A stretch of 64,000 nucleotides of DNA. Source: Molanna angustata. Its lineage: Eukaryota; Arthropoda; Insecta; Trichoptera; Molannidae. Position numbers and translations under genes: made by a program. Below, piece by piece: positions 43,400 to 53,911 of the stretch (positions within the stretch are counted from its first letter, which is position 1; every line of letters begins with the position of its first letter). The notes below the pieces were generated by a model. It made no database searches and was not told the DNA's origin. It was given only the letters and a program-made list of their open reading frames with translations. The stretch is from positions 12,922,234 through 12,986,233 of the forward strand of contig OY754981.1 in NCBI GenBank assembly GCA_963576475.1. The letters are read 5' to 3'.

Positions 43400-43502
43400 A
43401 TTTTAGCTTTAATTTTTTGTTGATGTACATATATAATTCTGTCACTATGTAATCTGCTTGGTTAGAAATTTCCTAATGGCAATAAGCCCGCCAGTGTACA
43501 TG
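43400..43502 (+). mobile_element. LINE 3' UTR fragment
   Basis: GTTGATGTACATATATAATT, then TTTCC-TAAT-GGCAA (43469-43482) and AATAAGCCCGCCAGTGTACA. It matches 25282-25390 in reverse. No coding region or tail is present. Confidence 0.6.
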
Positions 43503-45634
43503 AGGCCCCCAATATCAAAAAGGACCAAATGCTCCCTTGTGTTTTTTTGGGAAAACACAAAAAACTAGAAAACAATGTTTTACCGTTTTTTTTAATTTAG
43601 TAGAAATAATTAAATCTGATATTATTTATGACATCCACCATTAAATATTTACATTATTCTTGTTGATAAATATTAAATTTTGGATTTAAAAATGCATTTG
43701 GCCGATTTTGATAATAATTCTTTCAGTTGGCCATGTTTGATATTAAGTCATTTATTTTTGGCCATTTTTGACACTCATTTTACCGTTTAGTAGTTAGGTA
43801 TCAACACAGAGTACAAAGGCAGGTGTAAGTTAATTTTATATAAACATTGAGAAACATATTTTAAGGAAAATAAAACAAATGTTAAATATAATGATTAATT
43901 CAAAATATTTTTTTTTACTAAAAACAGTTACATAAGAGGGACGTCTCAATTTTTACCAATTTTCTACTCGGTGCTTTGTCATAATTTAATTATATTTCTT
44001 TATATTATGTACAAAAAGTAAAAAAAATGAATCATGAGTAAAAAGATCATTATTTGTATCTTGTTAACAATGCTTTTTACTCTACTGACGAGATACTAAA
44101 CATCAATCCAACTAATCTGTGATATTAATTCATGAACACTAACATACTAATTAATTAACTATTATATATGTGTATTTGTTTAGTTTGTCGTCTTTGACTT
44201 TGTTCTTGTATTCTTTCTGCTTTTCAATTCTATGTACCTTACTTTTTATCTTAAATAACTGTTTATTGGACATGGTGCTAGTAGGACCATTTACACCCTT
44301 CTATCATTGAATTTTTCCTTTCTTTTTTTCCTGAATTGCTTATTTTGTTTACATATTTTTTGTTTCTCTATATTCTTTATTTTTTTATTAACTCTTTAAT
44401 ATGCTACATCTGTACTCTGTTAAACCATGATGTCATGTTATTTCAATGTATTATATCATTTATTGTGACCATAATATTGTGAACCATGTAACGATGAACC
44501 CAAGTGTTCTGTAAACAACCTAGGGGGGGATAAAATTACAATAAACAATAAATAAACAATTAAGATTGTAAAAAGAACAACATACTTTCCCTCAATTAAG
44601 TATAAAGAAAAAAAATCGGTCGAAGCGTCACCTTTTCTGGATGACTAATCTACGGAAAAACTTAGTTAAGTTAGATCAGCATATTTAGAGCTTTATATTC
44701 AGATGAAAACTCTTAGATATGCGAACGTACGAAGTCATAATCTCGATATAAAGCTGGATTACTGTAATAATCGGGCTTTAAGATGTTGTTACATAATAAT
44801 ACTCTCACACCCCTTTTAGTATATAATATGTATTTACTTACTTACTGTAAACCATGTACCTACATAGTACATATTATGTGATCCTATACTATTGACGCTA
44901 ATCCAGCATTCTATACACACAAGTATCCACTTCTTGTACGGAGCTAATCGAAATTCTTGAGGGCTAAAACTTTTCACGGTTAAAGACAGGATATTAAAGA
45001 CATTTCAGTACCAAAGGCGTCCGCGTGGCTCTCCGTTCAATGACTTACAAATAAGAGAAAAGACACACATACATACATACAATCTCTTTCCTTGAAAGCA
45101 AAGGATTATTCACATCCGGTCTATCGCTCCATTTCCGGATCAATAATATATAGAAACACGAATGAAACATTTCAGGCTATATTGAATTAGGCCATAGTAT
45201 TATTTAATTTTATTTCTCTCGACTTTTGTGGCTCATTTAGTTAAATACTAGACTCCCGAGGTGAAGGTCCCCTAATTAATTAATCCGGGTGGTTAAGCAA
45301 TTTTAAATGTTTTCATAATAGATCATGTCTCCAGAATGTGGCAACTTGTAACTGTGTACGAGTTAGTTGATTATTAAAGTCACATTGATGTATCATAGTA
45401 AAATGTACGTTTACATAATTACTTGAAAAACATTGCGTCAAGATGAAAAGCCTTTTAGGGTATTGTGTAAATATAAATGAATCTGATTTATATGTTTAGT
45501 TCTAATATATAATTTACATAATATGTATAATATTATACCTATAAAATCAGAAGGATATGACCAAATATAATCAGTTGTGTGTTAAATTTAAGATAAATAC
45601 TGTTATTATTATTAATGTGATTTGACTCCAATAT
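43503..45634. other. 2.1 kb without recognised gene
   Basis: Bases 44150-44575 are pyrimidine-rich and end in AATAAACAATAAATAAACAA after CCTAGGGGGGGATA, which could be an old LINE 3' UTR. The rest shows no coding or element signal. Confidence 0.35.
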
Positions 45635-45952
45635 AAACGAGTGGGTTGTGCCCAACGCTAAGTTCCTCACTAACATGTCATTCTATAAAGTATTCAAATT
45701 TTGTATGGAAAATATTCAGAATTTTCATGAAATGAGTTTGTTAAATTATATTTTAATTTAAATATTTTATTACGAAAACTTGATAAATCTTCAATGCCAT
45801 TTTATGAAAGTGATGTGCCTGTTTACCAATTTGAAAATAAAATTTTAAAATTTTAAGTCACTTTGAAATATTAATTTGACAGATAAAAAAAATGAGAAGC
45901 ACTATTCAGGTATCCTTCAAAATCTAATGGGGTCTAAGCGAGTATTAGGTAT

Positions 45953-46820
45953 TTTTTTTTTTTTTTTTTTTTTTATTTTATTTTTTTTTTTTTTTATTTG
46001 AAAAAATGGGCAACGTACAATAATATTTTTTTAAACAAATATAACATAAGTAATTGTAAGCAACATAAGTAATTGTAACTTAATCAGCCCACCTTTGATT
46101 TCATGGTGCATTGTACTCACTACTGGTAATAAAAAAAAAAAATTATTATTCCTGTCTAACGTGGCTCCTGAAAAGAGTCCTGGACATACAGAATTTGTCC
46201 ACGGACCTGATCTTTTCCAAATTATTATACGTGGTAAGGCATCGGTACAATGGCGAATTTTGAGCGGTATTAGTGTTTTTTTTGTCTAAAAAGAACGTTG
46301 AGGTGTGTCTTGTTCGTCTGTTTGGTATGTTGAAGTTAATAATTTTCAGAAGGTCTGTACAGTCAATATTGAAGTTTATTATGTCATAAAGGTACATTAA
46401 GTCTGAGGTCCTTCGTCTTGTCTGTAAAGTCTGCAATTCATGTTTGTAGTTATTACCAAATTTGTACTTCATATGTTTCAAAAATATTTGTTGTATTCGT
46501 TCTATATTGTTAATATAAATATTATATTGTGGATTCCAGATGACTGATGCATGTTCCAATTGACTTCTAACAATTGTGTTATATAGTAAGATAAATGTTT
46601 TCACTTGTGTGAATGGTTTGCATACTCTCATCAGGAATCCCAACATTTTATAAGCTTTCAGTGTAATTGTGTCAATGTGTTTGTCAAATAAAAGTTTACT
46701 GTCCAGTTGTATACCTAAGTCTCTACAGTCTGATTTCTTATCAATCGCCTCCCTATTGATTGTGTATGTGTATTGTATTGTACTCTTTTTCCTAGAGAAT
46801 GTAATGGAGTGACATTAAAA
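45953..46820 (-). mobile_element. 868-bp LINE insertion with AGGTAT TSD
   Basis: The minus frame 46646-46146 (166 codons, open) encodes MLGFLMRVCKPFTQVKTFIL, RSQLEHASVIWNPQYN, NNIERIQQIFLKHMKY, LMYLYDIINFNIDCTDLL and the MSRTLFRSHVRQE end. Coding extends upstream as CRDLGIQLDSKLLFDKHID. An A-rich tail forms the T tract at 45953-45994. AGGTAT is duplicated at 45947-45952 and 46821-46826. The insertion is 5'-truncated and fairly recent. Confidence 0.93.
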
Positions 46821-46991
46821 AGGTATACATATTTGCAAAATTTAAAAAGAATCGAATGAGTACTTTAGTCTATAATCGATAAAGTAAAATAAACACGCCG
46901 TACATAGCACACAGCACATAGCACACACACATATACATTGTAATGAAACTTTCAGAATACAATCTCAGCATGATACTAGTTTATAAAAATA

Positions 46992-47341
46992 CATACATAC
47001 ATACCATCACGCCATGTCCCTTACGGGGTAAGCAGAGATAATCGAGCGCCATACTTCTCTATTTTTGCACACATTTCTGCCTTCCTTTACATCCATGCAT
47101 CGTCTCATACATGCACGTCGATTGTTCAAACTTTTTATGTTTCCTTCTTTCAAAATATCATTCACATGGTCATGCTATCCCTTTCTGGGGCGACCTCTGC
47201 TATTCACTCCATCTCTTGCACCCATGAATATTTTTTTGGTCAGTTGTTCATCGTTCATTCTTTCTATATGTCCAAACCACCTCAAAGCATTCACTTTCAT
47301 TTTACATATAATATCCTTCTTTATCTTGCATTCTCTCCTTA
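46992..47341 (-). mobile_element. RTE-like 3' fragment
   Basis: The reverse strand encodes YIRRECKIKKDIICKMKVNA, LRWFGHIERMNDEQLTKKIF and NSRGRPRKG, then a C-terminus with VRDMA and a (TATG)n tail (46985-47000). It is inserted in the family-2 element. The TSD is not clear. Confidence 0.85.
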
Positions 47342-47427
47342 TGTATTTTTTTTTTTGTAAAAATAACATTAAAAATGCGAATTCATTACTCCCCACTATA
47401 TCACGTTGGATTAGTGAGGAAAAAAAT

Positions 47428-48133
47428 TGTTACATGGGTTCTTATCACACACATCCCAAACTAAACATGTAATTTTTCAGAAAATTCTAACTGTTTTCAT
47501 TATCTCCAGGCTTGACCCTCGGTAATGGCCCCTGTTTTATGTAAGTCTCATGTTCGCACTTTTACATTTCATTTTCACCATTCTGTAAGCTGGAAAATCA
47601 AGGACGAAATACGTAGGGGGGTGTTAAAAAACCAAACAATACAATGGCGAGAAATAAGCTAAAGATTTAGGGCAACACGTATATATTTTGGTGAATGATA
47701 ACAAAGCGCAAAAAATAGCGCACAACTTCCCTTATTGTATGGCGAGAAAGGTTTTTGATATTTGAATCAGACGCTCTTTATATTAGTTTAATTTAAATGC
47801 GGTGCGTCGCCTTTTAAACGCCTTTGGGAACCCTTTGAGCTTCCACGGGAAGCTTTTTAGGCAGACGGAGCTTTTGTATCTCGAAAAGCTCCGTAAATGT
47901 GATACAACTAACTTATTTCTCTCTCTGTAGTTTGATTTGTTTTAAGAATCGTAAGAGGAGGGATTTTTATTCTTTCATTTGATGTAACCTTAATTAAGTA
48001 TGTATGTTAAATTTGAAGCCATTTTAAACAGTTTTCATTTTACGCAGATTGCTGAATCAAATGTTTTTCCTTGCAGAATTATCAGATCTGTTCGTTATTT
48101 TTATGTTATTTAATAATACCTGAAAACAAAATG
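47428..48133. other. No recognised gene or element
   Basis: A locally less A+T-rich part around 47800-47890 has no identifiable frame. Confidence 0.35.
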
Positions 48134-48386
48134 CTGCCTTGGAGGAAAACGGTCTTAAATTAATCAGAACGAAGACTGAATACAGCCATGCATCTTCGAT
48201 GGGAGTGCATTAAGCTACAATATACACATAGACAACACGCCTCTTCCAATAGTAAAGCAGTTCAAATACCTCGGATCCGTTGTAACATCAGATGCTTCTG
48301 TAGATGCAGACATAACACACTGCATGAATATGGGCTGGATGAAGTGGAGAACTCTGTCGGGTGTTATTTGTGAGATGCAAAAAAAT
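48134..48386 (+). mobile_element. RTE reverse transcriptase thumb fragment
   Basis: Readable as ENGLKLIRTKTEYSH with a frameshift, then IHIDNTPLPIVKQFKYLGSV, VTSDASVDADITHCMNMGWM and KWRTLSGVICEMQKNV. FKYLGSV and the W-KWR-LSGV block are characteristic of RTE-type elements. The palm motifs and the C-terminus are missing. Confidence 0.8.
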
Positions 48387-48439
48387 GTCTATAATAAGTA
48401 GGTAAAAATGATAAATAATCTAAAGTAATAAAGCAATCA

Positions 48440-48860
48440 ATATGTTAGTGTATGTGTGTGTGTATGTGTGTGTTTGTCTCACGCCTTTTGAAAAACCAAG
48501 AGCATCTAAAAATCTAATTTATGTGCGAACATGTACCAGTATACCTGATGCAGTGTCACGCTAAAAATAATGCGATTAAAATGCTGAATTTTAAAGATAT
48601 TTCAATAATTATTTTTTTCATACAAAATTTTCCAAGTCATATCTGTCAAAAAAGTGTACATTTTGCACGCAAATATCTGTTTGTTTAAAAGTTAGAAGTA
48701 CGTATTTACACGAAAAAAATATATTTTCAAGTATAACTTAGCTTTTAAGTGAAAAACATGGTGAATATTTTGTCTAATTATAATGTTTAACTTATTTTTA
48801 AAGTAAGCGTTTTGTACAAATGTACATATAACCCCGCCATTTTAATATCTTTTCATACGA
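48440..48860 (+). repeat. Dispersed 420-bp repeat, copy 1
   Basis: GT-rich start, then TTTGTCTCACGCCTTTTG, CATGTACCAGTATACCTGAT, GCAGTGTCACGCTAAAAA and CGCCATTTTAATA. It is the inverted counterpart of 60040-60470. Non-coding. Class unknown. Confidence 0.75.
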
Positions 48861-49361
48861 TATTTAATTTTCCCACCGAATGAATATGTTCTTTAAAATA
48901 AATGTGATTATGAAATAATAAAATGAAACACAAGACTTTATAGCAAGTTTTAAGACATATATTGTTAAAGTCTGTTAATTATTAGTAAAGATATAGGCAT
49001 AATAAAATTGCATAATTTGTATATAATATTTGATATTTCGGACAATTTTCGTTTTTGTGGCTTCGAACAAACCAATGTAGGTACCTACCTACATATCCAA
49101 AAAATGTATCGAGCCCATTTGATATTAATATTGGAATGGTTACTATGGTAACGGAAAGATTCTGATATTCAAATAAAATTTGTTATGAATTGAATTTATT
49201 TAGAACATTGTTGTAGGTAGGTACCTACCTATTACTATTTACTTACAAATCACACAACAATATACTGATTTCCTATCAGAAAATTGTATGCGATGTGCTC
49301 CTAAACCGTTTGTCCGATTATTATGAAACTTTGGTGAATTGTCGAGCGTTTGCCCGGAATG
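48861..49361. other. No gene; possible start of a large repeat-rich element
   Basis: CCGTTTGTCCGATTATTATG near 49307 reads like the leader phrase of some insect tandem-rich elements. This is an impression, not a match. Confidence 0.3.
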
Positions 49362-49950
49362 GTTTCTGGATTTAAACTTTTTTCTTATTCTTCTTCTTCT
49401 TCGTGTATTTGGTCATTTCACCTATGAAGGGGGAGTATTCTGGGAAAAGAAGGTCCGACTGTCCCTCCATCTCTTCGCAGGTCTTCCAGGACGGTTTGTG
49501 GATTTAAACTTTTTTCTTCTTCTTCTTGATCGTGTATTTGGTCATTTTACCTTAGAAGGGGGACTAACCTGGGAGAAGAAGCTACAATTGTCTTTCCATC
49601 TCTTCGCAGGTTTCTGGATTTGAACTTTTTTCTTCTTCTTCTTCTTCTTCGTGTATTTTTGGTCATTTTACCTATGAAGTTGGAGAATCCTGGGAGAAGA
49701 AGGTCCAACTGTCCTTCCAACTCTTCACAAGTCTTCCAAGACGGTTTTTGGATATAGACTTTTTTCTTCTTCTTCTTTTTCTTCTTCATCCAATTTTCCT
49801 TCCATATCTTCGCAGGTATCTGGATTTAAACTTTTTTCTTCTTCTTCTTCGTGTATTTAGTCATATTACCTTTGAAGGTGGAGTATCCTGGGAAAAGAAG
49901 GTCCTTTCATCTCTTCGCGGTTCTTCCAGGATGGTTTTTAGATTTAACTT
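49362..49950 (+). repeat. About 130-bp tandem repeat, five to six units
   Basis: Units start GGATTTAAACTTTTTTCTTC near 49369, 49500, 49615, 49748, 49820 and 49939. They continue through GTGTATTTGGTCATTTTACC and TCTTCGCAGGTCTTCCAGGA. Spacing varies (131, 115, 133, 72 and 119 bp) because some units carry deletions. CTT runs inside each unit vary in number. No gene is supported. Confidence 0.85.
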
Positions 49951-49957
49951 TTCTTAA

Positions 49958-50156
49958 CCGACTGAAGGGACGGGATGTAATGAAGGGAAGGGATGCACTA
50001 AAGGGCCTGATGGGACGGGAGGTATAAAAGGTCCTGAAGGGACGGGAGGTACTGAAGGGCCTGATTGGTAGGGACGTAATGATGGATTGAAGGGACGGGA
50101 GGTACTGAAGGGCCTGAAGGGACGGGAGGTTCTGAAGGGTCTGAAGCGACGGTTCA
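49958..50156 (+). repeat. 27-bp purine-rich minisatellite
   Basis: About seven units of AAGGGACGGGAGGTACTGAA plus GGGCCTG, some truncated. Same unit as 39198-39560. Open minus-strand frames are a by-product of the 27-bp period. Confidence 0.9.
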
Positions 50157-50159
50157 TGG

Positions 50160-50500
50160 AGTCTAATTCTTTTTCTTCTTAATTTTATGTAGACCTTACA
50201 GTTTTTACACAAACTATTTCCTTTGGTCTTTTGCTTCGTTTTCTTATTTTATGTAGAACTTTGGTGAATTTTATATAAACTATTTCCTATAGATTAATCT
50301 TCTTCTTCTTTTGTGAAGACCTTTTAGTCTGTTTTTATACAATCTATTTCAAATAATTCTTCTATTTTATGTATTTTTTCTTATTTTATGTAGACCATTG
50401 GGATAGTTTTTTATACAAACTATTTCTTATAGTCTTATACTTATTCTTCTCTTTTTTATTTAGACTTTTGGGTTAGTTTTAAGTCTACTGGTCTTTTGTG
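50160..50500 (+). repeat. Degenerate tandem repeat, about 65-80 bp
   Basis: Four to five diverged units of TTCTTATTTTATGTAGACC, then TTTTTATACAAACTATTTCC, TATAGTCTT. They start near 50173, 50245, 50300, 50375 and 50440. Confidence 0.7.
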
Positions 50501-50853
50501 CAGAAATATTATTAACAATATGCACACTTGATGAAAATACATATGTAAAAACGAATGGGATGTGACGGTGTAATCTGCACTAGAATCTTTTCAATACTTT
50601 TGTTTAATCAAATTTTAACCATTTATATCATCCTATTTTGAATAATTTTCAACGCTTTCATATTTTATTTCGTTGACGATATTTAAAGAATGGGGGTTTT
50701 GGCCATTACTGAACTCTTCACAACGTTTATATTTAAATTATAAACTATTTACTATTTATTTATTTATTTATTTCTTTTATTTATTTATTTATTTATTATA
50801 AACAATACAATACAATACAATGTTGATTACATACTAGAGTTAGAAGTTACATA

Positions 50854-50903
<50 letters not shown>

Positions 50904-50935
50904 AGGGTGTGTTTGTATGTGTGTTTGTGTGTGTG

Positions 50936-50979
<44 letters not shown>

Positions 50980-51004
50980 TGTGTGTGTGTGCGTGCGTGT
51001 GTTT

Positions 51005-51049
<45 letters not shown>

Positions 51050-51595
51050 ATAGTTTAAGTCTTCTTCTTCGTTAATGTAGACTTTTGTGTCAATTTTAAG
51101 TCTATCAGTCTAATTGTGCAAAAATATAATGCACACTTGATGAAAAAATATAAAAACGAATGGGATGTGACCAACACTAGATCTTTTCAGTACGCATTAT
51201 TTAATCAAATTTTAACCACATTCCAACATCCAAAATTACTAATTTTTTTTTATATGTACATATTACAATTTGTTTTCGATGATAATATATAAAAATGGGG
51301 GTTGTGGCCAAACCAATCTCTTTACAACGTTGATAAACAGTCATATTTAAAACCATTACGCATAGTCCATGCCAGCAGAAATTATATATTATACTTCATT
51401 CACACTTTATAGCAATATATAAAAAAGCATGGGTTGTGGCCATCACGAACATTTTACAATGCTTAAACTCAATCAAATTTCAAACCACTTTTCATGGTCC
51501 GATTTTGCAAAATAATTGGGTGACAATATTATAAAAACGATTGCTTATTCCTTCACAATTTTACATTCTTGGCCAACGGCGGGACATAAAAGCTA
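50501..51595. mobile_element. Old Helitron/Helentron-like region with repeated end-like motifs
   Basis: Segments resembling the families 1/2 3' cap recur near 50549 (ACGAATGGGATGTGACGG), 50690 (AATGGGGGTTTTGGCCATTA), 51150, 51290 and 51425. The 50520-50720 and 51115-51330 blocks are diverged direct copies, each with GCACACTTGATGAAAA. A CTAG|T lies at 51590. It is interrupted by TTTA and GT microsatellites. Interpretation is tentative. Confidence 0.4.
50857..51050. repeat. Compound (GT)n microsatellite
   Basis: About 190 bp of GT repeats with GGGTGG, GAGG and TATG interruptions. The Cys-Val frame across it is an artefact. Confidence 0.95.
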
Positions 51596-51661
51596 GTAAT
51601 ATAATAAGATTATTAAGAAAATAATATAGTTTTTACTCTTTGTGTCGTTACAGATAGATTG

Positions 51662-51868
51662 ATATCCTTTTTTGCTGTTCTAGGAATCGCTCTACAAAAT
51701 CGTCGGACTATTCTTATATTTTTTGCTGTTCTAGGAATCTCTCTGCAAAATCGTGGAACTGTTCATTTATTTTTTGTTGTTCTAGAAATCGCTGTACAAA
51801 ATCGTTGAACTGTTCTTATATTTTTTGCTGTTCTAGGAATTGCTCTACAAAATCGTTTGACTGTTACA
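51662..51868 (+). repeat. 51-bp minisatellite, four units
   Basis: TGCTGTTCTAGGAATCGCTC starts near 51673, 51724, 51775 and 51826, giving an exact 51-bp spacing. Each unit contains CTACAAAATCGT and an ACTGTTC end. The origin is unknown. Confidence 0.92.
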
Positions 51869-52589
51869 TTATATCGTCCATTATGCGTGTTTTATCATCA
51901 AATGTTCCTAGCACATAAAATCTCAATAAATTAATTATAAAGTAATATCACAGCGATATTTATGTTTGTTTCTCTTTCTCATAGGTCAAATCTATTCAGA
52001 AAACTACACTGTAGTCCATCATATTAAAAAAAATCTGTTTTTCAAAAGAAATTTCTAGAGACACAAAGAAGAATCTAAGTAATTGCATCATAAAAAAAAT
52101 ATTGCAGTATTATTTTAAAGCATATAAATGAACTTAAGTTTGAATAAAAATATATTTTTTTTCTTCAAAGAATCTTTACGTTGAATATAATATAATATTT
52201 CATCAGTGATACGAGGGCTTGCTTCCTTTGAATAATAAAATGTTGCAAAGAGTTGAATCAAAGACGAAAGGGTTCTTTTGAAATCTCGTTTGAATGACAC
52301 GTCAGCAAATATAAGAAGATAAAGGTAGATTACCTATACTTTGATCCTGTTTCGTGACTGGTCAATTGATAAGGTTCTGCCGTCAGAACCGAGGTTGGTA
52401 GGTAGGTTTATTTACCCGAAAATATAAGCCGAAATATTTCGTATTGGGAAATATGAAAATATATCATTTTCTACCCAAAGTTTATTTTACACATAGACTT
52501 TGGACCAAAAGCTGATTTCTGTACCAAAAAATACACGGCTAGGAGGCTAAACAACTAACCATTCGGATAATGAATATGACAAATAATTC
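51869..52589. other. No recognised gene or element
   Basis: A+T-rich; no repeat or coding evidence. Confidence 0.4.
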
Positions 52590-52650
52590 TTCTTCTTCAG
52601 CCCCTTTCACTCCACTGCTGGATAAAGGCCTCTTCCTGAGTGACAAATGA
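52590..52650 (-). mobile_element. RTE 3' end relic
   Basis: The reverse strand reads GAAGAGGCCTTTATCCAGCA, GTGGAGTGAAAGGGGCTGAA, GAAGAAGAA, the standard insect RTE terminus. The same end occurs at 21556-21640. Confidence 0.7.
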
Positions 52651-52741
52651 TTAGGCCCTGAGAATTCGATTTTAGTTGTATTGTAAATAATACGAAGTTT
52701 ACATATAATTATACATCTGAAGTGGGCTTATCTTATCAGTT

Positions 52742-53270
52742 TTAATCCTGGGATTGGTTTGTAACAGCTATGGCTGCCTCTCTTCTACTCCACTCCGCCC
52801 TGTCCTCTGTCAGCCTCTTCATCTCCACGTAGCTACTACAGCACATGTCGTCGATCACCTGGTCCATGTCAGGGGCTAGGTTGCGGCCATAGGGGCCTAG
52901 CCAGTAAAGTTGAGGGTGGCTGCAGCCCCACCCTAGGATTCTGGGTAACAGGTCAGTACCCTCTTCAATTCTCACCTATGGAAGAGCAGGGCAGACGCCT
53001 TAATGCCTCGCTCGGCGGTGACTCATCAAACGTGGCGATGAGTAAGTCTGCATCATCGGGCGATGGAAATCGAAGCACTGAAAGTACTGTCCGGTGGTGT
53101 ACCTGAAATTCGCCAACATGAGTACTAAGGGGTGGAGGAGCCCCCCGTGATGATTGGTCGGCACGACCCACTCGGCGGTACCCGAGTTGATGACGAGACA
53201 GGTGCAGCTAACGCTGCGCCTGGTGTGGAAATCGAAGAACTTAAAGTACTACGGGCGTGGCGAAGGCTCC
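52742..53270. mobile_element. GC-rich retroelement-like segment, two overlapping readings
   Basis: Minus strand 52975-52742 encodes RILGWGCSHPQLYWLGPYGR, DMDQVIDDMCCSSYVEMKR and LTEDRAEWSRREAAIAVTNQ before a stop, similar to a LINE C-terminus. Plus strand 52880-53260 is collinear with the reverse complement of 62920-63310. That stretch includes a frame starting MEEQGRRLNASLGGDSSNVA versus MEKQDKRFNVSFDGDSSHAA in the partner. I cannot decide whether this is a LINE 3' end, a LINE 5' end or a junction of both. Confidence 0.45.
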
Positions 53271-53349
53271 CTGTGGCAGTCTGTTGTTCGTGGAGCTGCT
53301 GGGAGGGTAACCCCTGCTATGATTCACGGGCCTTCACGAGTGTGGTTGG

Positions 53350-53850
53350 ACTCTTAGTGGCAGTGGTATGAAATATGCATGGTGGTAGTTCTTGTTTTGG
53401 CCGACGAGCAGCCGCTCCGGGGATGAACAGAACACATAGTTCTATAACGATCCCTATGAAGTGGTGTAGGTGACTGCGACTTTCCTAAATGGTCCATGTA
53501 GCTCTTTCTTGGTCGGCCTCTATAGTTGCTGCCCTCTACCATTCCCTCCGCGATGGTTATGAGCAGACCCGGGTGCCTCATGTTATGGCCAATCCAGTTG
53601 GATCTTCGTTGGGCGATTCTTTTGAGGAGTTGCCTTGTTTACCCGGCTCTGCTCAGCACCTCACAATTTTGGATGTGGTCCGACCAGTGGATCTTCAACA
53701 TGCGTCTGTAGCACCGCATCTCGAATGCAGACAGGCGTTCTTTTCCCTCTGGCCTACGGTCCAGGTCTCACAAGCATATAGCAAGACCTTCCAGACAAAG
53801 GTCTTAATGAGGTTTTTCCTTATTCTTAGGTCAAAGTGGGCATATTATAA
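53350..53850 (-). mobile_element. RTE-like C-terminal fragment
   Basis: The reverse strand reads RKNLIKTFVWKVLLYACETW, then FEMRCYRRMLKIHWSDHIQN, EVLSRAG, and in a shifted frame MRHPGLLITIAEGMVEGS and GRPRKSYMDHLGK. This order (CETW, FEM-CYRRML, GRP-K) is typical of RTE-like elements. At least two frameshifts are present. The plus-strand frame 53489-53938 is its shadow. Confidence 0.75.
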
Positions 53851-53911
53851 ATATAAAATAAAAAAAACTTCGCTTGGTTATATTTTCTTGGTATATTATA
53901 AATATAAAAAA

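Larger units (their letters stand above)
45635..47427 (-). mobile_element. Family-2 Helentron-like element with two retroelement insertions
   Basis: The 3' cap is at 45635 (one change, GCCC for GGCC) and the 5' end (GATTAGTGAGGA) at about 47425. The body is collinear with other copies but is split by a LINE (45953-46820) and an RTE-like fragment (46992-47341). About 575 bp of Helentron-like sequence remains, including the short-repeat site near 46905-46930. Confidence 0.65.

Noticed and set aside
49907..50212. Pro/Ser/Phe-rich minus frames as a possible repeat protein
   Set aside because: A 27-bp period keeps all frames open; without transcript or start evidence it is better called a minisatellite.
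50861..51058. Cys-Val repeat protein
   Set aside because: Translation of a GT microsatellite.
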